Assembly (NCBI GenBank): GCA_011009095.1
Contig: VTPC01091062.1
Span: 200,189-264,188 of the forward strand
Length of the DNA: 64,000 nucleotides
Reading direction: 5' to 3'
From: Ignelater luminosus
Lineage: Eukaryota; Arthropoda; Insecta; Coleoptera; Elateridae
In this document: piece by piece, positions 37,041 to 48,509 of the stretch
How the letters are laid out: every line of letters begins with the position of its first letter
Position numbering within the stretch: position 1 is the stretch's first letter
The notes under the pieces: model-generated
What the model was told of the DNA's origin: nothing
The model's database searches: none
What the model saw: the letters and a program-made list of their open reading frames with translations, nothing else
Position numbers and translations under genes: made by a program

Positions 37041-38141
37041 CAAGGTGTCTCAAAAGAAAGTTCACATTTAAAAAATCGATTAAAAAAAAGTAAGGAGTTT
37101 ATAGAAAAAATGTTTATTACATATTAAAATACATTGTTTGGGAATTTATTTTTTAAAAATGATATCGTCCAAATGTAAACCGTTGCGCTCACGGCATTCA
37201 TTTAATCGAGCACTAAAATTGCCTATGACGGCTCGGCAGGTATTCTCCGTGATGGCTGCCATTTCGTTACGGATATTTTCTTTTAATTGTGCCAGGGAAG
37301 TCGGTTTGTTGGCGTAAACTTTTGATTTGACATAACCCCACAGGAAAAAGTCCATAGGTGTTAAATCGGGACTGCGTGGAGGCCAACTTATGTCACCTCT
37401 CCTTGAGATCAATTTGCCAGGAAAAATTTCACGCACTCGTGGCCAAGACCTGTTGGACGTGTGTGAAGTTGCTCCGTCCTGCTGGAACCATGTTCTTTGG
37501 TTATAACCAGGAAAGTTTTGCAGTTCAGGCACGAAGAAGTCGTCTAACATCTCCACATAACGCTCTGAAGTCACTGTTACTGTGCGTCCCCTTCAAAAAA
37601 GTAAAGGCTGATAATTCCTCGCGCCGACATCGCAGCCCATACGGTCACTTTAGGCGAATGTAGGGGTTTCTGATGTTTGTGTTTTGGATTGGTTGCACTC
37701 CAGTAGCGGCAATTTTGCTTGTTTACGTGCCCATTAAGATGAAAATGAGCTTCATCCGAAAACAAGATGTTGGTAAACGTTGGAAAGCGCTCAGTCATCT
37801 GGTTTACGAAGTCAAGCCTCTGACCAGCATCCTGAGACTTCAATTCTTGCACCAACTGAATTTTGTAGGGGTGCAGCTTTAAATCTTTGCGGAATAATGA
37901 TGATCTATGCACGTTCAAAGCAACAGCACGCTTACGAATCGAAAGGTTTGGGTCGTCACGAACAGACTGGGTAACACTGTCTACGTTTTCGACCGTTCTC
38001 GAAGACCTTGGACGCCCGGATTTTGGTTTTCCAGTGTTGAACCGGTCTCTTCAAACTTCTCGACCCATTTTCCAATAAGTCGGAATAGTTACGTTCACGC
38101 AATAAGCAAAACAAATGTGTACTTTCTTTTGAGACACCCAG
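37041..38141 (-). mobile_element. DD41D (rosa-like) mariner nested in the hAT element
   Basis: The element is 1101 bp between TA dinucleotides (37039..37040 and 38142..38143). Its inverted ends share GGTGTCTCAAAAGAAAGT (left CAAGGTGTCTC..., right reversed CTGGGTGTCTC...). It sits in what was hAT sequence and is therefore younger than the hAT insertion. Confidence 0.9.
37146..38073 (-). pseudogene. DD41D mariner transposase pseudogene (rosa-like)
   Basis: On the minus strand the DNA-binding region reads KWVEKFEETGSTLENQNPGR and continues PRSSRTVENVDSVTQSVRDD to LNVHRSSLFRKDLKLHPYKI. The first catalytic block is ILFSDEAHFHLNGHVNKQN. After SLYFFEGD a one-base loss near 37580 shifts the frame. 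The second part then runs from TSERYVEMLDDFFVPELQNF to the second Asp (WFQQDGATSHTS) and the third (PPRSPDLTPMDFFLWGYVKS). Exactly 41 residues separate these two Asp, the spacing that defines the rosa-type DD41D group. The N-terminus is cut short only a few tens of bases from the terminal repeat, so an internal deletion probably removed the start. Inactive. Confidence 0.88.
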
Positions 38142-38419
38142 TATTAACGATTAACGTGAGTAGTGGGGGTAGCTAATAGTGAAGTTGAAAACAGTGCGAC
38201 CAGCCTCAGAAAAGCTCTGAGTTGGCATGAACGGGGGAGTTACATGTTGACCAAGTACACTCACATCCAAAAATCTTTCGATGGGAAATTTAAATGAAAC
38301 TAAACATCACCAAGAAAAAAAGAAGAAAATAAATCAACTAAAATCAACTCTGTCCTCCCAACAGTTACTAGGCCTGTGGTAAAATCTAAAAATCCCACTC
38401 TTCCTTCTTTCAAAATTTC

Positions 38420-38868
38420 TCACATGCTTGCAAAGAAGAAAAAGCCTTTCCAGGATGGTGAGTTGTTAAAAGAAACATTTCTAACTGGCGCCGATTTGCT
38501 TATTTAATGGATTTTCTAACAAACGTGAGATTATGTCAGCAATACAAGATTTACAGTGGTCGGATAACACCGTCACAAGAGGAATACATGCCAGTTCAAA
38601 AGACATGAAAACTCAGTTAAAAAATGACTTGGAAATATGTGACTTGTCCTCACTACAATACAAGTCTGCAAATATATCAGACACAGCACAGTTATCAGTT
38701 ATGGTGAGAATGGTATTTAGTAACTTTACTGTAAAAGAATATCTACTGAAAATATTACCGATGAAAGGACGAACAACAGGTGAGGAAATCTATGTAGAGA
38801 GTCGGTGAATATGCCTCTGCACAAGCTGTCGGTAATAACTACTGATGGGGCACCAGCAATGGTTGGTA
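38420..38868 (+). pseudogene. hAT transposase, N-terminal remnant
   Basis: The sequence reads AKKKKPFQDGELLKETFLTG, then MSAIQDLQWSDNTVTRGIHA (from about 38533), DISDTAQLSVMVRMVF-like and KEYLLKILPMKGRTTGEE. In another frame it continues MPLHKLSVITTDGAPAMVG. This is the layout of the hAT transposases related to ZBED5/GTF2IRD2-type genes. The DESTD-like segment that supplies a catalytic Asp in relatives is replaced here (LQYKSANISDTAQL), and the BED finger is absent. The frame breaks off at AMVG where the second insertion starts. Confidence 0.8.
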
Positions 38869-39893
38869 ATATTTTAACGAAGTTACTTTGACTCTTATAA
38901 ATTGAAGGACTGTTTATATAAGAATTATAATTTATTTGCAAATTTATTCTTGTTTATCCGTACATTGTATACACCGGCCGACTTATCCGGTCACCTATGT
39001 GATGCCGATTGATAGCGCCTGAAAATTTTTGTTATGTTGCATTTAATATTTAAGTTATAAACTGAATTAAGATTTAATTATCGAGTATGTATTAAAAACC
39101 GCTAGTACTTTTATATTTTATTAATTTCTATCAGCAAAAGGTTTAATTTGGAATTAAACATTTTACTTTACCGACCGAATAATAAATTGTATTTTGTCCG
39201 AGAATCCCGTCATTAGAATCAATTATATGTAATTAAGTCTAATATTATTATTCGCTTTATGGGTGGTGTGAACCTCTAGTATATTCTCCCACTAGACCGT
39301 TTGCTCCCATGCAGAGCATTCCCGCTACAAAAGCTTACTAGCATGGGGGAACCGAACGGGTATAAATTGGAATGCCCGACCATCGAAAGGCAGTTGTGGT
39401 TGCACTTAATCAGCTCTTCTGGTTCACTATCGACTAACGACTCTATTCACAGACTAGTCAATATCTTGGGGATATTGAATACCCAGACTCTCTACATGGT
39501 GTCAGGGTGCTCTGTCCCATCTGCCCGCTCTCTACTTTTCATAAATCCGACCCCATGTTAATAATAGTTTTCTGTTTAATTTTACGGTTCTGACTCCTGA
39601 ATGTACATTTATCTTTATTTTGGTGCCTTTGCTTAATAAATATTGTTTAGGTTTATTGTGCCTTTTATTTGTTAGCACCGCAAACCTTTCTCTTTCAGCC
39701 GTCGACCCCTGGAGTCACCGGGTCTCCATCGTAGCTGCCCGCTGAGTCCTCGCCCGACCGCCTCAAGGGCGAGGTGGGGGAGTAAACCCCCTTACAAAGT
39801 CTGGTGCCCGAGCACCAATAAGGCAACACGTCACATATTCTGGCGCTCGAGCAGGAACGTCCGCCGACCGAAAAAAGCGTCACAATATAAATA
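38869..39893. mobile_element. Unclassified insertion splitting the hAT transposase gene
   Basis: The hAT protein stops at AMVG and resumes at RFIALCTKDKSF 1.02 kb later, so the intervening DNA was inserted. Inside, a stretch beginning TGTTATG (39030) and ending TTACA (39796) is followed by CTGGTGCCCGAGCACC and later TGGCGCTCGAGCAGGA, which look like primer-binding-site-type sequences. An LTR fragment is possible. No clear target duplication was found; only a short ATA-type match lies at both junctions. Composition is more GC-rich than its surroundings near 39690..39870. Confidence 0.5.
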
Positions 39894-40265
39894 GATTTAT
39901 TGCCCTTTGCACAAAAGATAAATCATTTCCAAACTTTATGCCGTATCACTCTATTATCCACCAGGAAGCTTTGTGTGGTAGAATACTACCCTCCGGACAC
40001 GTCATGAGAATAGTTACAAAAATAGTAAACTTTATTCGAGCAGTCCCTTTGCAACATCGCCTTTTCAAGGCCCTACTAGAAAATTCTAAAGATCCTGATT
40101 TCATTCTGCATACTGAAGTACGTTGGCTGAGTAAAGGCAAAGTTCTTACAAGATTTCTAAATTTAAATGAAGAAATAAAAAATTATCTCAATACCAGAAT
40201 TTTACTGAACTAACTGACTTTCGCTGGCAGGTGGATTTGGGTTTTATTAGATATAATGGAAAAAT
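39894..40265 (+). pseudogene. hAT transposase, central/C-terminal remnant
   Basis: RFIALCTKDKSFPNFMPYHS and IIHQEALCGRILPSGHVMRI are followed by VNFIRAVPLQHRLFKALLEN, HTEVRWLSKGKVLTRFLNLN and EEIKNYLNTR. The HxxHQ-type motif and EVRWLS-GKVL block are typical of the middle of hAT transposases of the ZBED5/GTF2IRD2 type. The dimerisation region expected at the C-terminus is only vaguely traceable before the right terminal repeat. Same gene as 38420..38868, separated by the nested insertion. Confidence 0.85.
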
Positions 40266-40489
40266 TCAATTATGTAAACTTGGAGCTGCAGGGGAAAGAC
40301 AAACAGACAGCTATAATGATTGGGTATGTAAACTTGTTTAAAGCTAAACTGGTTTTGTGGATATCACGTCTGCAGATGATGTCCAACTATAAATTTACCT
40401 TGAAAAAATAAATTGTGCCCACCGCTCTACCAATATTCTAGAATGTGCTATTAAATATAAAAAGGTTGGGGACCCCTGCCTTAGATCAT

Positions 40490-43390
40490 TCCAACTTGAC
40501 TGACAATTAAAAAATGAACTTTTGAATAGTGTGCCATGAAGCATGGTATCTTTCGTTGCTTGATTATTCCTTTAGATCAACAAATGAATAATTTTGATGA
40601 ATTAACTGTTGATTACTGATTATATTCGAGAATTGACGATTATGAACTGTTCATTGCAATGGCAACTTCTAATGTGATGAATGTTTGGATATCGAATCTA
40701 CATAATAACTTCGTTAGGGAAAATACTGAAATATCAATTTTCAAGTAGTGTGCCATGATTCATTCTCTCCTTTATGAGTTTGAGCTTCTGCTGTTTTGAT
40801 TGTTATAATACAATAGCGTAGAATTAAATGCAAACGGAGAAACAGAACAACATGAACCATAGTGCAAACTTGCCATAAATAACTGCAAACTAAAAACGAA
40901 CTAAGCAGCGAACTTTTCATTTGGATTAGTTGGTTTTTCATTTATTTCACGTACATGTTCATGGTACATCAATTCTTACAATTCTAAATCGAACCGCCCA
41001 CACATGTAGTGTGCACGTGCACTTGATAGATCGGAAATTGTTGTTGTTTTAGAAAACTTTTTATCTCCTACATACAAAGTTTTCGTTGCAGAGATGCTCA
41101 AAGCTTTTGAAAATTCGACGAATAAGCTCAATAATCAAGTAATCATTGATCAAAACTGTATATTTGTTAATCTAAGTAAATAACCAGGAATGTGTAAAGT
41201 TATAGAAAATAACGTTATTAATCAAAAACGAAAAGCTATTCTTCGTATCAAAATTGATACCAAAACCGAAAAAATAAAAAATTACCAAACGTAATCATAC
41301 AGTTGCTGCTAAGTAAACTGCGGTATTGCGGAGGCAGTGAGTCATTGTCCATAGTAGGGCTTAAACTAAATCGTGGAAAACAGTACCGGGCAGGGTAAAA
41401 AAAACTTTTTTTACTTCTAGTTAAAACTGTAAATAGAAGCTCATGCTATGCAAAGAGTCATACCAATCACACGATATATCGCGTCGATGTTCTTGATTCC
41501 TGACAGACGTTAAAAACAGCACTACCACAAATTTGATCAAGTCCGTCGGCTCGTACCGCGAGTATTAACCGTTCAATTGATATGTACATTACATTATACA
41601 TATCAGTTTCTTACATGATGTTCTGTCCTGTCTCATACGGTTTAGTTTCAAGTCTTGTCGATAGATGCGCGACTAAGCATAATCAAATTAAGTAGACGAA
41701 AGTTGACACTAATAATGACTATTCTTTAGAGATTTTCTTCAGTAAATTGTGTTGGTCCAAAAGCTAAAAGATTGAGAGTACCGATATTTTCAACTGTATC
41801 TTTATATCTAAACCGAAAGTCCCCAGCTAGCGCCAGTGACTGTTGTCTTACTTATCTGAATGAAAACAGAACAGAAAATCACTTACTGACAGTAGCATAA
41901 GCGAGTCAGATGAAAATGCGGTAAGCGGTACCCGTACTAATGTTGAACACTTAGCGGGGTCGCCATAAATTGACCTCCCAATCCCGCAGTCTGCTGCTGA
42001 ATTAACAGAAACTTGTTGAAATCAACTTAGTTATTGCGATATAATATGATTTTTTTTTATTATTTTGAGAAAACTATGATTTTAAAAATTTAATAATTAA
42101 AAATCAAGAACGAAGTTAACCAAAATAATAACGTTATTTTACCGTTAAACAAAATGAAATTATTTATTGAAATCAAAAACGTATCAAAAACGACATTTGA
42201 CATTCACATCCCTGTGAATAACCAAGCAATGAAACACTTTGCTTCATAGAACACTATTCAAGTTTCTTTTTTTGCATTTTCGTTACATTTAGCGATGACG
42301 AAAACCATTTAACGCCCATAAGAAAAAATCAACTTGATGATGGTTCTAGGAAACCGAAACACGATTTTAGAATAATAAGAAAGCTACAGTCCAAAAAACG
42401 AAAATCGGAAAATTCTGTTTTTTCCAGGTTATTTCAAAAACAAATAAAGTTAAATCAAATTTCCTTTTAGATTATTGAGCATCGAAATATGCAACTTTGA
42501 CCCAATTTAGCCGATCTTGTATCTCGCCAATGGTGTGGCTCGAATTTGAATACCACTTGAAAAATAAAGTTGATACAACTTCCACTGAAACCAAAAGCGA
42601 TCTTAAGCATTTCACTTTGTGGGAAATAACAAACATGATGTCATTTCAATATTCCAAGTCTCAGAACTTTGTTTCCAAGTATAAGCTGATTGTTCACACT
42701 TCCGTTTGACACTCTGTGTACTGTTTATCTAAAACAAAAAGCGTTGTTTCCAATGTCATAATGCTATTGAATTATCCTGTACGGCAATTATGGGAGCATT
42801 GAGGGACGTTCAGCAACTGAGATTCTAATTAAGGAAGTTTCCTGAATTGATAAGCTGATAAAATCTACGCTGAATTGTCTTGAATGCACCCGTGGTTGAA
42901 GTTTTGAAGTCACTATTATCAGTTATCCTGTTTACTAAAATCTCAATGATTTGTAATATAGTATGATACAAGACATCTCACCAAGCATATCAGCAGAGCT
43001 TTTATTGAAAGTCGACGCAGATTTCGCGATTTAAGTCGAGAATTCCAGAATGACCAAGTCAGGCTAAAGGCGGTGACCAAATGATAGACAGATTTGTCTC
43101 TACTTTAATAATTCATTAAATTATTCTATTGTGTCCATCCTAGTTAACAGCAAGTCATTATTTCTGAAATGGTAAATATAAGATATATAAGAAATATAAG
43201 AGCAGATAAAATAAGTGTTTCTGATTTTTGATGACGATAATACTTTAGGGGAACATCAACAGTCGGAAAACACAAAATAAGGCACCAATATATTAAAAAA
43301 ATATATATTAAATATAAAAAGTAGATAACCAAAGAAATAAGTAGAGCGTGAGAAAAATAAAAAGAGAACAGTACATATAAAAAGTCCTTT
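40490..43390. other. AT-rich non-coding stretch, no gene recognised
   Basis: Open frames are short and without domains. Small, more GC-rich patches near 41330..41400 and 41820..41990 show no recognisable product. No repeat structure was noticed. Confidence 0.4.
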
Positions 43391-43397
43391 TCTAGTT

Positions 43398-43699
43398 CCA
43401 TATGTTACACACACATTGTACTTAAACCACTGTTTAAAGCATAGTGTCTTTCCTGAATGTTGGAAAATAGCATTGTGTATTACCTTCACCTAAAGTAGCT
43501 ACTAATCCCACTCACTTTAGAAATTTGCGTCCAATAAGTATTTTGCCAGCTTTTTCTAGAATTCTAAAAAAGGTAATGAATACTCAGATTGGTGAATTTT
43601 TGGCGGAGCACTCACTGCTTCCAGCTATACAAGCTGGCTTTCGAAGAAATCATAGTTGCTGTACCATTTTGACAGGGATAATTGACGACATTCTTGTTA
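43398..43699 (+). pseudogene. Jockey/CR1-like reverse transcriptase, 5' piece
   Basis: This frame-shifted segment begins near HSVFPECWKIAL, then runs PKVATNPTHFRNLRPISILP, AFSRILKKVMNTQIGEFLAE and AIQAGFRRNHSCCTILTGII. The blocks RPISILP, SRILEKV and Q-x-GFR-x-x-HS are the N-terminal reverse transcriptase motifs of Jockey/CR1-type non-LTR retrotransposons. The protein stops at IIDDILVTP. Its continuation is found from 45137 on, so a 1.4-kb segment interrupts it. Confidence 0.8.
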
Positions 43700-45123
43700 C
43701 GCCGTAACATTTTATTTTTTAAATATCCTGTACATTGCCTTAAATCAAATATCTATTTTTGTTTAGGTTTCTATAATCTCTTCATGTTGGATTTCTATTG
43801 ATTAATTTCGCATTTTATTTTTCTTTTATTATCTAAAAATTCCTTTTGATATGTACCTTTTGTAATGTATTGGATTGGATGTAATGGATTATCATTCCTC
43901 TATTCAATCCCTCTAGTCATATCTAGTAACTAAAATTTGTATTATATGGGAATGACGGCGCACGCGTGACTTTGCAAGCCCTTAGCATAGGTTGTGAACT
44001 CGCCCCTTCTGTAAACCGCAAATGCATACACACGTATTTTCGTTCCTCCAGCCATTGGAATTTCAGGTAAATCAGCCTTGCATTCATTTTATTTTGTCTA
44101 ATCCTTGATTATTCCTATAGGATTGCCTTTCTTTTTACCGTTTATCGTATCGAAAAGTATCGTTTTCCTGCCGTTTACCTGTTTGTTGCTTTCTGGTTTG
44201 CACGTCATTGTGAAAACCACTACAAGGGCGTAGGCGGTCTCCATCTTGATCTGCGGAACTTCAAAGAGCTTTATGAATTAGATCCTTCGATTGTAACCCC
44301 AGAATTTAAAGAACATCCTTTATTGATGCTGGAAAATCCTTCCGACTAGCAGAATTTAAGATTACAGTAAACACCTTTCGCATACAGAATATGTGAAGAC
44401 AAAGGAAGGTATTTATTATTTAAAATTTACCTGGACACCTGCTCATTTATGGTTTAAATTAGAATTTTACCTTTTAAGTTTGTGTACTAGTAAAGTAAAC
44501 ATTTTGTACTAAATAATAACAGAAGTCAAGTTATTTATTTTAAAACGAGATTATAATTTAACCTTGAACTTTATCATAAAGTAAGTTTTTATTAATGCTA
44601 ATTATTACCTTTTTTTTACATTTTGCTCCTTTGAATAAGTATCAATATTAAGGAGAGTAGACATTTTGTTTAAACTTTGTTCAATACAGTCAACAAATAA
44701 TTTCTTTATACAAATCGGATACAGTTTCCGAAAATCTTTAATTTATCGTAACTCAAAATTTTCTTTATTAAGTAACATTGTTATGAAGGCCTTCAAGGGT
44801 TATCATTTCTTATTATTAAAATAATTACTATTATGAAATATATATCATATACATGTTCTATGGTTTCCTTTTTTTATATAGGTGTTTAATAAACATACAT
44901 TGAGTTTTAATTAAATGATATTATAATGTGTATTGTTTCTTTTATTTACTGAGAAGTACTAAGCCCTTTGGAACTATCTTTCTCGATTTATGATTAGACT
45001 TTTGGTTTTCTCTCTTTCCCCTTTTTTTATAAGAGCAAGAGGTTCTCACGTTCCTTTATAATTTGAAAAGGATCTTGAGGCCTCACCTTTAACTAAATTA
45101 TAAATCAGAAGTTAAAAATTGCT
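43700..45123. mobile_element. Insertion of about 1.4 kb inside the reverse transcriptase gene
   Basis: The reverse transcriptase reads ...GIIDDIL before the segment and ATDNCKLTALILLDFSKACD after it, which are adjacent in the ancestral protein. ACATTCTTGTTA (43688..43699) and ACATTCTATTA (45124..45134) flank it and could be a decayed target duplication. There are no terminal repeats or poly(A) tail. It contains exon-like sequence (43936..44349) in its left half and featureless AT-rich DNA in its right half. Confidence 0.6.
43936..44349 (+). CDS. Possible two-exon gene fragment, function unknown
   Basis: An open stretch (reading GNDGARVTLQALSIGCELAP, then SVNRKCIHTYFRSSSHWNF) reaches a donor, TTTCAG|GTAAAT, at 44066/44067. 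A 54-bp intron ends with CCTATAG at 44120, and the frame continues in phase (IAFLFTVYRIEKYRFPAVYL) through HYKGVGGLHLDLRNFKELYE to PLLMLENPSD and a TAG at 44347..44349. A 54-bp GT-AG intron is a normal insect size, and the last 40 residues look like a conserved soluble domain rather than chance. I do not recognise the protein. The T-rich first part of exon 2 could instead be intron, with the true exon starting near 44222. It lies within the insertion that splits a dead retroelement, so it may be a captured or duplicated gene piece. Confidence 0.35.
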
Positions 45124-45136
45124 ACATTCTATTAGC

Positions 45137-45490
45137 AACAGATAATTGCAAATTAACTGCTTTGATCCTTTTAGACTTTTCTAAAGCATGTGACACTTTA
45201 AATCATTCGTTGCTAATGGCTATTTTACATTTTATAGGTTTTGATAATGATGCCATACTGAGCTCAACAACTATCTCTCCAATAGTCTACAGATGTGAAA
45301 CTGAACGAGCACGAATCCAGGATCAGTGCGCTGTTAGTAGTAGTGTTCCTCGGGGATCTATTCTGGGTCCATTGCTCTGCACAATTTACACTTTAAATTT
45401 AGGTAGCATTATCAACACGTGTACTTGTAAATACAATTTCTATGCCGATGATACTTTATTACTTGTTGATGTGTATTACTTGTCTTTCTT
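45137..45490 (+). pseudogene. Jockey/CR1-like reverse transcriptase, 3' piece
   Basis: This continues the protein broken at 43699: TALILLDFSKACDTLNHSLL (motif A, with the catalytic Asp of LDFSKA), then SSVPRGSILGPLLCTIYTLN (the GVPQGS-LGPLL block) and YNFYADDTLLLVDVYY (catalytic YADD). All three polymerase motifs survive. An indel-scarred segment between motif A and the PRGS block, and loss of everything after YADD, make it non-functional. Same strand as the 5' piece. Confidence 0.88.
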
Positions 45491-45549
45491 AATTCCTCAA
45501 TAATTGAAATAAAGAAGTTGTTAAAAGTATTTGTTAGTTGTTTTGTTTC

Positions 45550-46270
45550 TGCCTCTGAAGTAATATCTTTCAAGTTTTTTAAACATGGCAGCTTTAGGTA
45601 CTATATTGTTTTTGGCTCTTCCTAGCATGTTGTTTGAGATTGAACAAATTCCTGATATGTTAGAACTAATTCTACGTATCTCTTAAAAGTAACAATTATG
45701 TATCTATATGTTCATAATTTTTCCTAGATGTTTTACAAGTGCATTAAATTAATGTTCTCTCGAGAAACTTCTGGAACATCGTTATGGTGGCATTCTTAGT
45801 TCTGGCATATTGTATGTCTTGCCCTACACATATTTTAGTTTCTCTCTTTTTCCAATTTCTTACTGCTTTCTTTTGGAATTTGATTTTATTCTCTTAACTT
45901 TTTTAATTCTTCCTGGATTTCTTTTAATGTAAAGTTGCACTTATAACTATTAAATTCTGCTATTTTGATATTATCTACCATATCTAACCATATCTTTCAT
46001 TTACGTTTTGAATATTTCTCTTATTATCTCTTTTAAATCTTCAGTATTGTTTTCTCGTTTGAAAATAAAAGCATCTAAGATTTTTTGTTGTTTTGATTTG
46101 CCATCTGAGCATTTCCAATTAGTTTTCGTTTCTTAGCTCATTCGTCTGTATGTCATTTCTTTAAATCCTGCACATTCCTGGTGAAATGTGTACTTTCGTA
46201 CATGTTTTACATTTTAAGTATTCTTTATCAAAACATACTGTTTTTCCATATTTTATACAGTCCATTTTAG
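45550..46270 (-). pseudogene. Eroded ORF1-like protein with PHD-type zinc finger and coiled coil
   Basis: On the minus strand from about 46270: KCKTCTK, then in the next frame HQECAGFKEMTYRRMS, then TNWKCSDG. The spacing C-x2-C ... H-x2-C ... W-x-C is that of the PHD-like fingers found in ORF1/gag-like proteins of some insect retrotransposons. It is followed by FKRENNTEDLKEIIREIF and, after a shift, YKCNFTLKEIQEELKKLREQ, a coiled coil. Stops and shifts are frequent. It is opposite in strand to the neighbouring reverse transcriptase pieces, so it belongs to another element. Assignment is by pattern only. Confidence 0.4.
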
Positions 46271-46279
46271 ATAATTGTT

Positions 46280-47670
46280 TAAAAATCAAATCAAATAAGT
46301 AGAACGTAATTTCTTTACAATGATGCTTTTGTAAACTTTAACGGTTCGTTTGCTTATTTCACTATTCAGTTTATCACTTGAGAATAATTATTGGAGAAGT
46401 TTTAATTCAGTCTAATCTAAAGAAATAATAATATTATATAAATGAAAAAAACTTTAAAAAAAATATTATTGAAATTTGTCGCAACATATTCTCGCTGATA
46501 AAATGTTTATAAGCACTATAGATTTGAAAATAATATTTCATGCAAAATACTATTATAATACATATAAAAGTTATCTTGAGCAAGCAAATGTTTGTACTAT
46601 AAATTGGAAAACTTCAATTTCTCGATGTTACCACCTCGATTTCCATTTGTATTTCTAGGAGTTCAATGCATTTCTTGTAAAAGGGTGTAACTATGCGAAC
46701 ACATAAAAAGTATCGCAATATCCTAGAATTTTATACATTTTCTCTAGTGTCGAAAAATGTAAGCTCGGATATTACAACGAAAAATATTGAAGTTTAAAGT
46801 TTTCAAGAATATTGTCGGTTCAGGATACTTACTGTTGTATGTATGACATCACAAAAAAAGCTTATTCCAATCCGTTTTAGAACATGGTAACAATACATCG
46901 ATAAAAGTAAGACTTACAAACCAATAAAACTCTTGCAATATGTCTTAAGTGTTAAGAGATAAAATTAACTGTTAAAAATTCGCATTCTGGAAACCCAGCA
47001 TTCAAAATTCGAATTTCCGGATCGACTTTCCTCACTGAGGTTTTCCTTAGTGATATAGAAGAATACCGGAACAGTAATTTCTACGCGTTCGATCATCTCT
47101 AATTCTCACCTCAACGTTTCTACAGATTCCCATTGTTGGCAAAAATCTTTCAATGTAAGGGTTATAAAAAAAAATTATAATCCATTATTTCATAGTTATT
47201 TTGTTCTTATATGGTTATTTTGCTAGGATTGTTAATTAATACCTTCTTAACAATTGATAGCATTATTCTGTTGGATTTACTGATGTCCTTTTAGATTCCC
47301 TGTAGAAAATTCAAATGTCTCATAATCGTACTTTTGGACGTCAAGATAATTAGAAGTGTAGATAAAATTCTAATTGTAGATCAGACAACTACTAACTGGT
47401 ATAACAATCTGATAATTGTTTGTTTTTTTGGTACCGTATTGCCCACGAACATCGTAAACATGGACCGTCCTCACTTCCCCCCTGTCATTCTGTTTTTCAA
47501 GGAAAAAAGACGCGTTTGTAGGTTATATGACCAGGTTTTAAAAAGCGCATTGAATGGTTCTGTGTTTTAGCCTGGATCATCGAAATAATTCACAATTTTA
47601 GAGCAAGCCTAAAACCATGACAAGATCTCTCCATGTTGCTCACCTACATAAGAACGACCAATTTATTACA
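46280..47670. other. AT-rich non-coding stretch, no gene recognised
   Basis: Short open frames at 46476..46658 and 47334..47570 have no recognisable content. Confidence 0.4.
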
Positions 47671-47739
47671 AAAAAGTGCATCAATTTCGTAGAAAAATTC
47701 AGTTTGATGATCAAGCTTATCGTATTCACCGATTGATTC

Positions 47740-48420
47740 GTAGCGGTAGAATCATTTCACCCCTTATAGCCATCTCCCTACTAAGGCCACAAGATCCGCC
47801 GCGTCACCTCCGAAGACTCTTCAGTCTATTCACTTTAACGAGAAGAGCTCTTAGCATTCCCTCCCAGAAGCGATCCACCTTCTCACTGACATTTATAACC
47901 CCTGGTTGCGAAGTAGCTGCTTTTCTTCCGTTTGGAAATTCTCAAACAACATAAGAGCCCCACGGATCCGCTCCATTGCCATTCTCAACGTTTTAGGCAA
48001 GATACTCGAAAAAGTTTCAGCCGATAGACTAAGAGAATTGCTAGAGGATGCCATCATTCTCCCATCTTTCCAAATCGGATTCCGAGAAGGTAGATCTACC
48101 GCCAAATTCATACTGACGTCGCCACCATCTTCGAGTACGGGTTAGCGGTAAAATCTCGAATGCATTAACTCCCGGGCCGGCGTGTCTTAGGGATCGATTA
48201 TATCCCCTCTACTATTCTTATTTTACTGTCATGATATCTCCAGGCCCTCTGTTCCTGTCGTCTCCTCATATTACCCGTATCGCACAGTTTGCGGATGATA
48301 ACGCTTACTGGGTCATAACTGCCATGGAACTGGAGCATTCGCTCACCATTTTATTTCGTCACTCTAACAAAACCACAAGTCCAAGCACAAGTCATAAGTT
48401 CCGAGAAAGGGAAAACTTCA
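47740..48420 (+). pseudogene. Second Jockey-like reverse transcriptase remnant
   Basis: Shifting plus-strand frames keep the polymerase order. AILNVLGKILEKVSADRLRE near 47970 corresponds to the family's RPISLLNVLGKI-EK block. ILPSFQIGFREGRSTAKF follows near 48050. RAGVS*GSIISPLLFLF near 48170 has a stop where the family has Gln. A FADDNAYWV block near 48290 holds the catalytic FADD. An amber codon and at least two frameshifts inactivate it. Sequence and motif details differ from the copy at 43398..45490, so it is a different family member or clade. Confidence 0.8.
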
Positions 48421-48509
48421 GCAAATGTAATGTAAAAAAGGAAAGGCCAAAGGATGCTTTGTGTAGATCGTTTCCAGAGTATCCTCGGTAGATGCCCAGC
48501 TCGGATTCC

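Larger units (their letters stand above)
36728..40478 (+). mobile_element. hAT element with 8-bp target duplication, containing two nested insertions
   Basis: CCTTAGAT flanks the element on both sides (36720..36727 and 40479..40486), an exact 8-bp duplication as made by hAT transposases. The ends are inverted: CAGGAGTCCCCAACC at the left and, reversed, CAGGGGTCCCCAACC at the right, the classic hAT CAGGGGTCCCC terminus. The plus strand carries two remnants of a hAT transposase. A DD41D mariner (37041..38141) and an unclassified segment (about 38869..39893) interrupt it. Without them the element would be about 1.6 kb. Confidence 0.92.
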
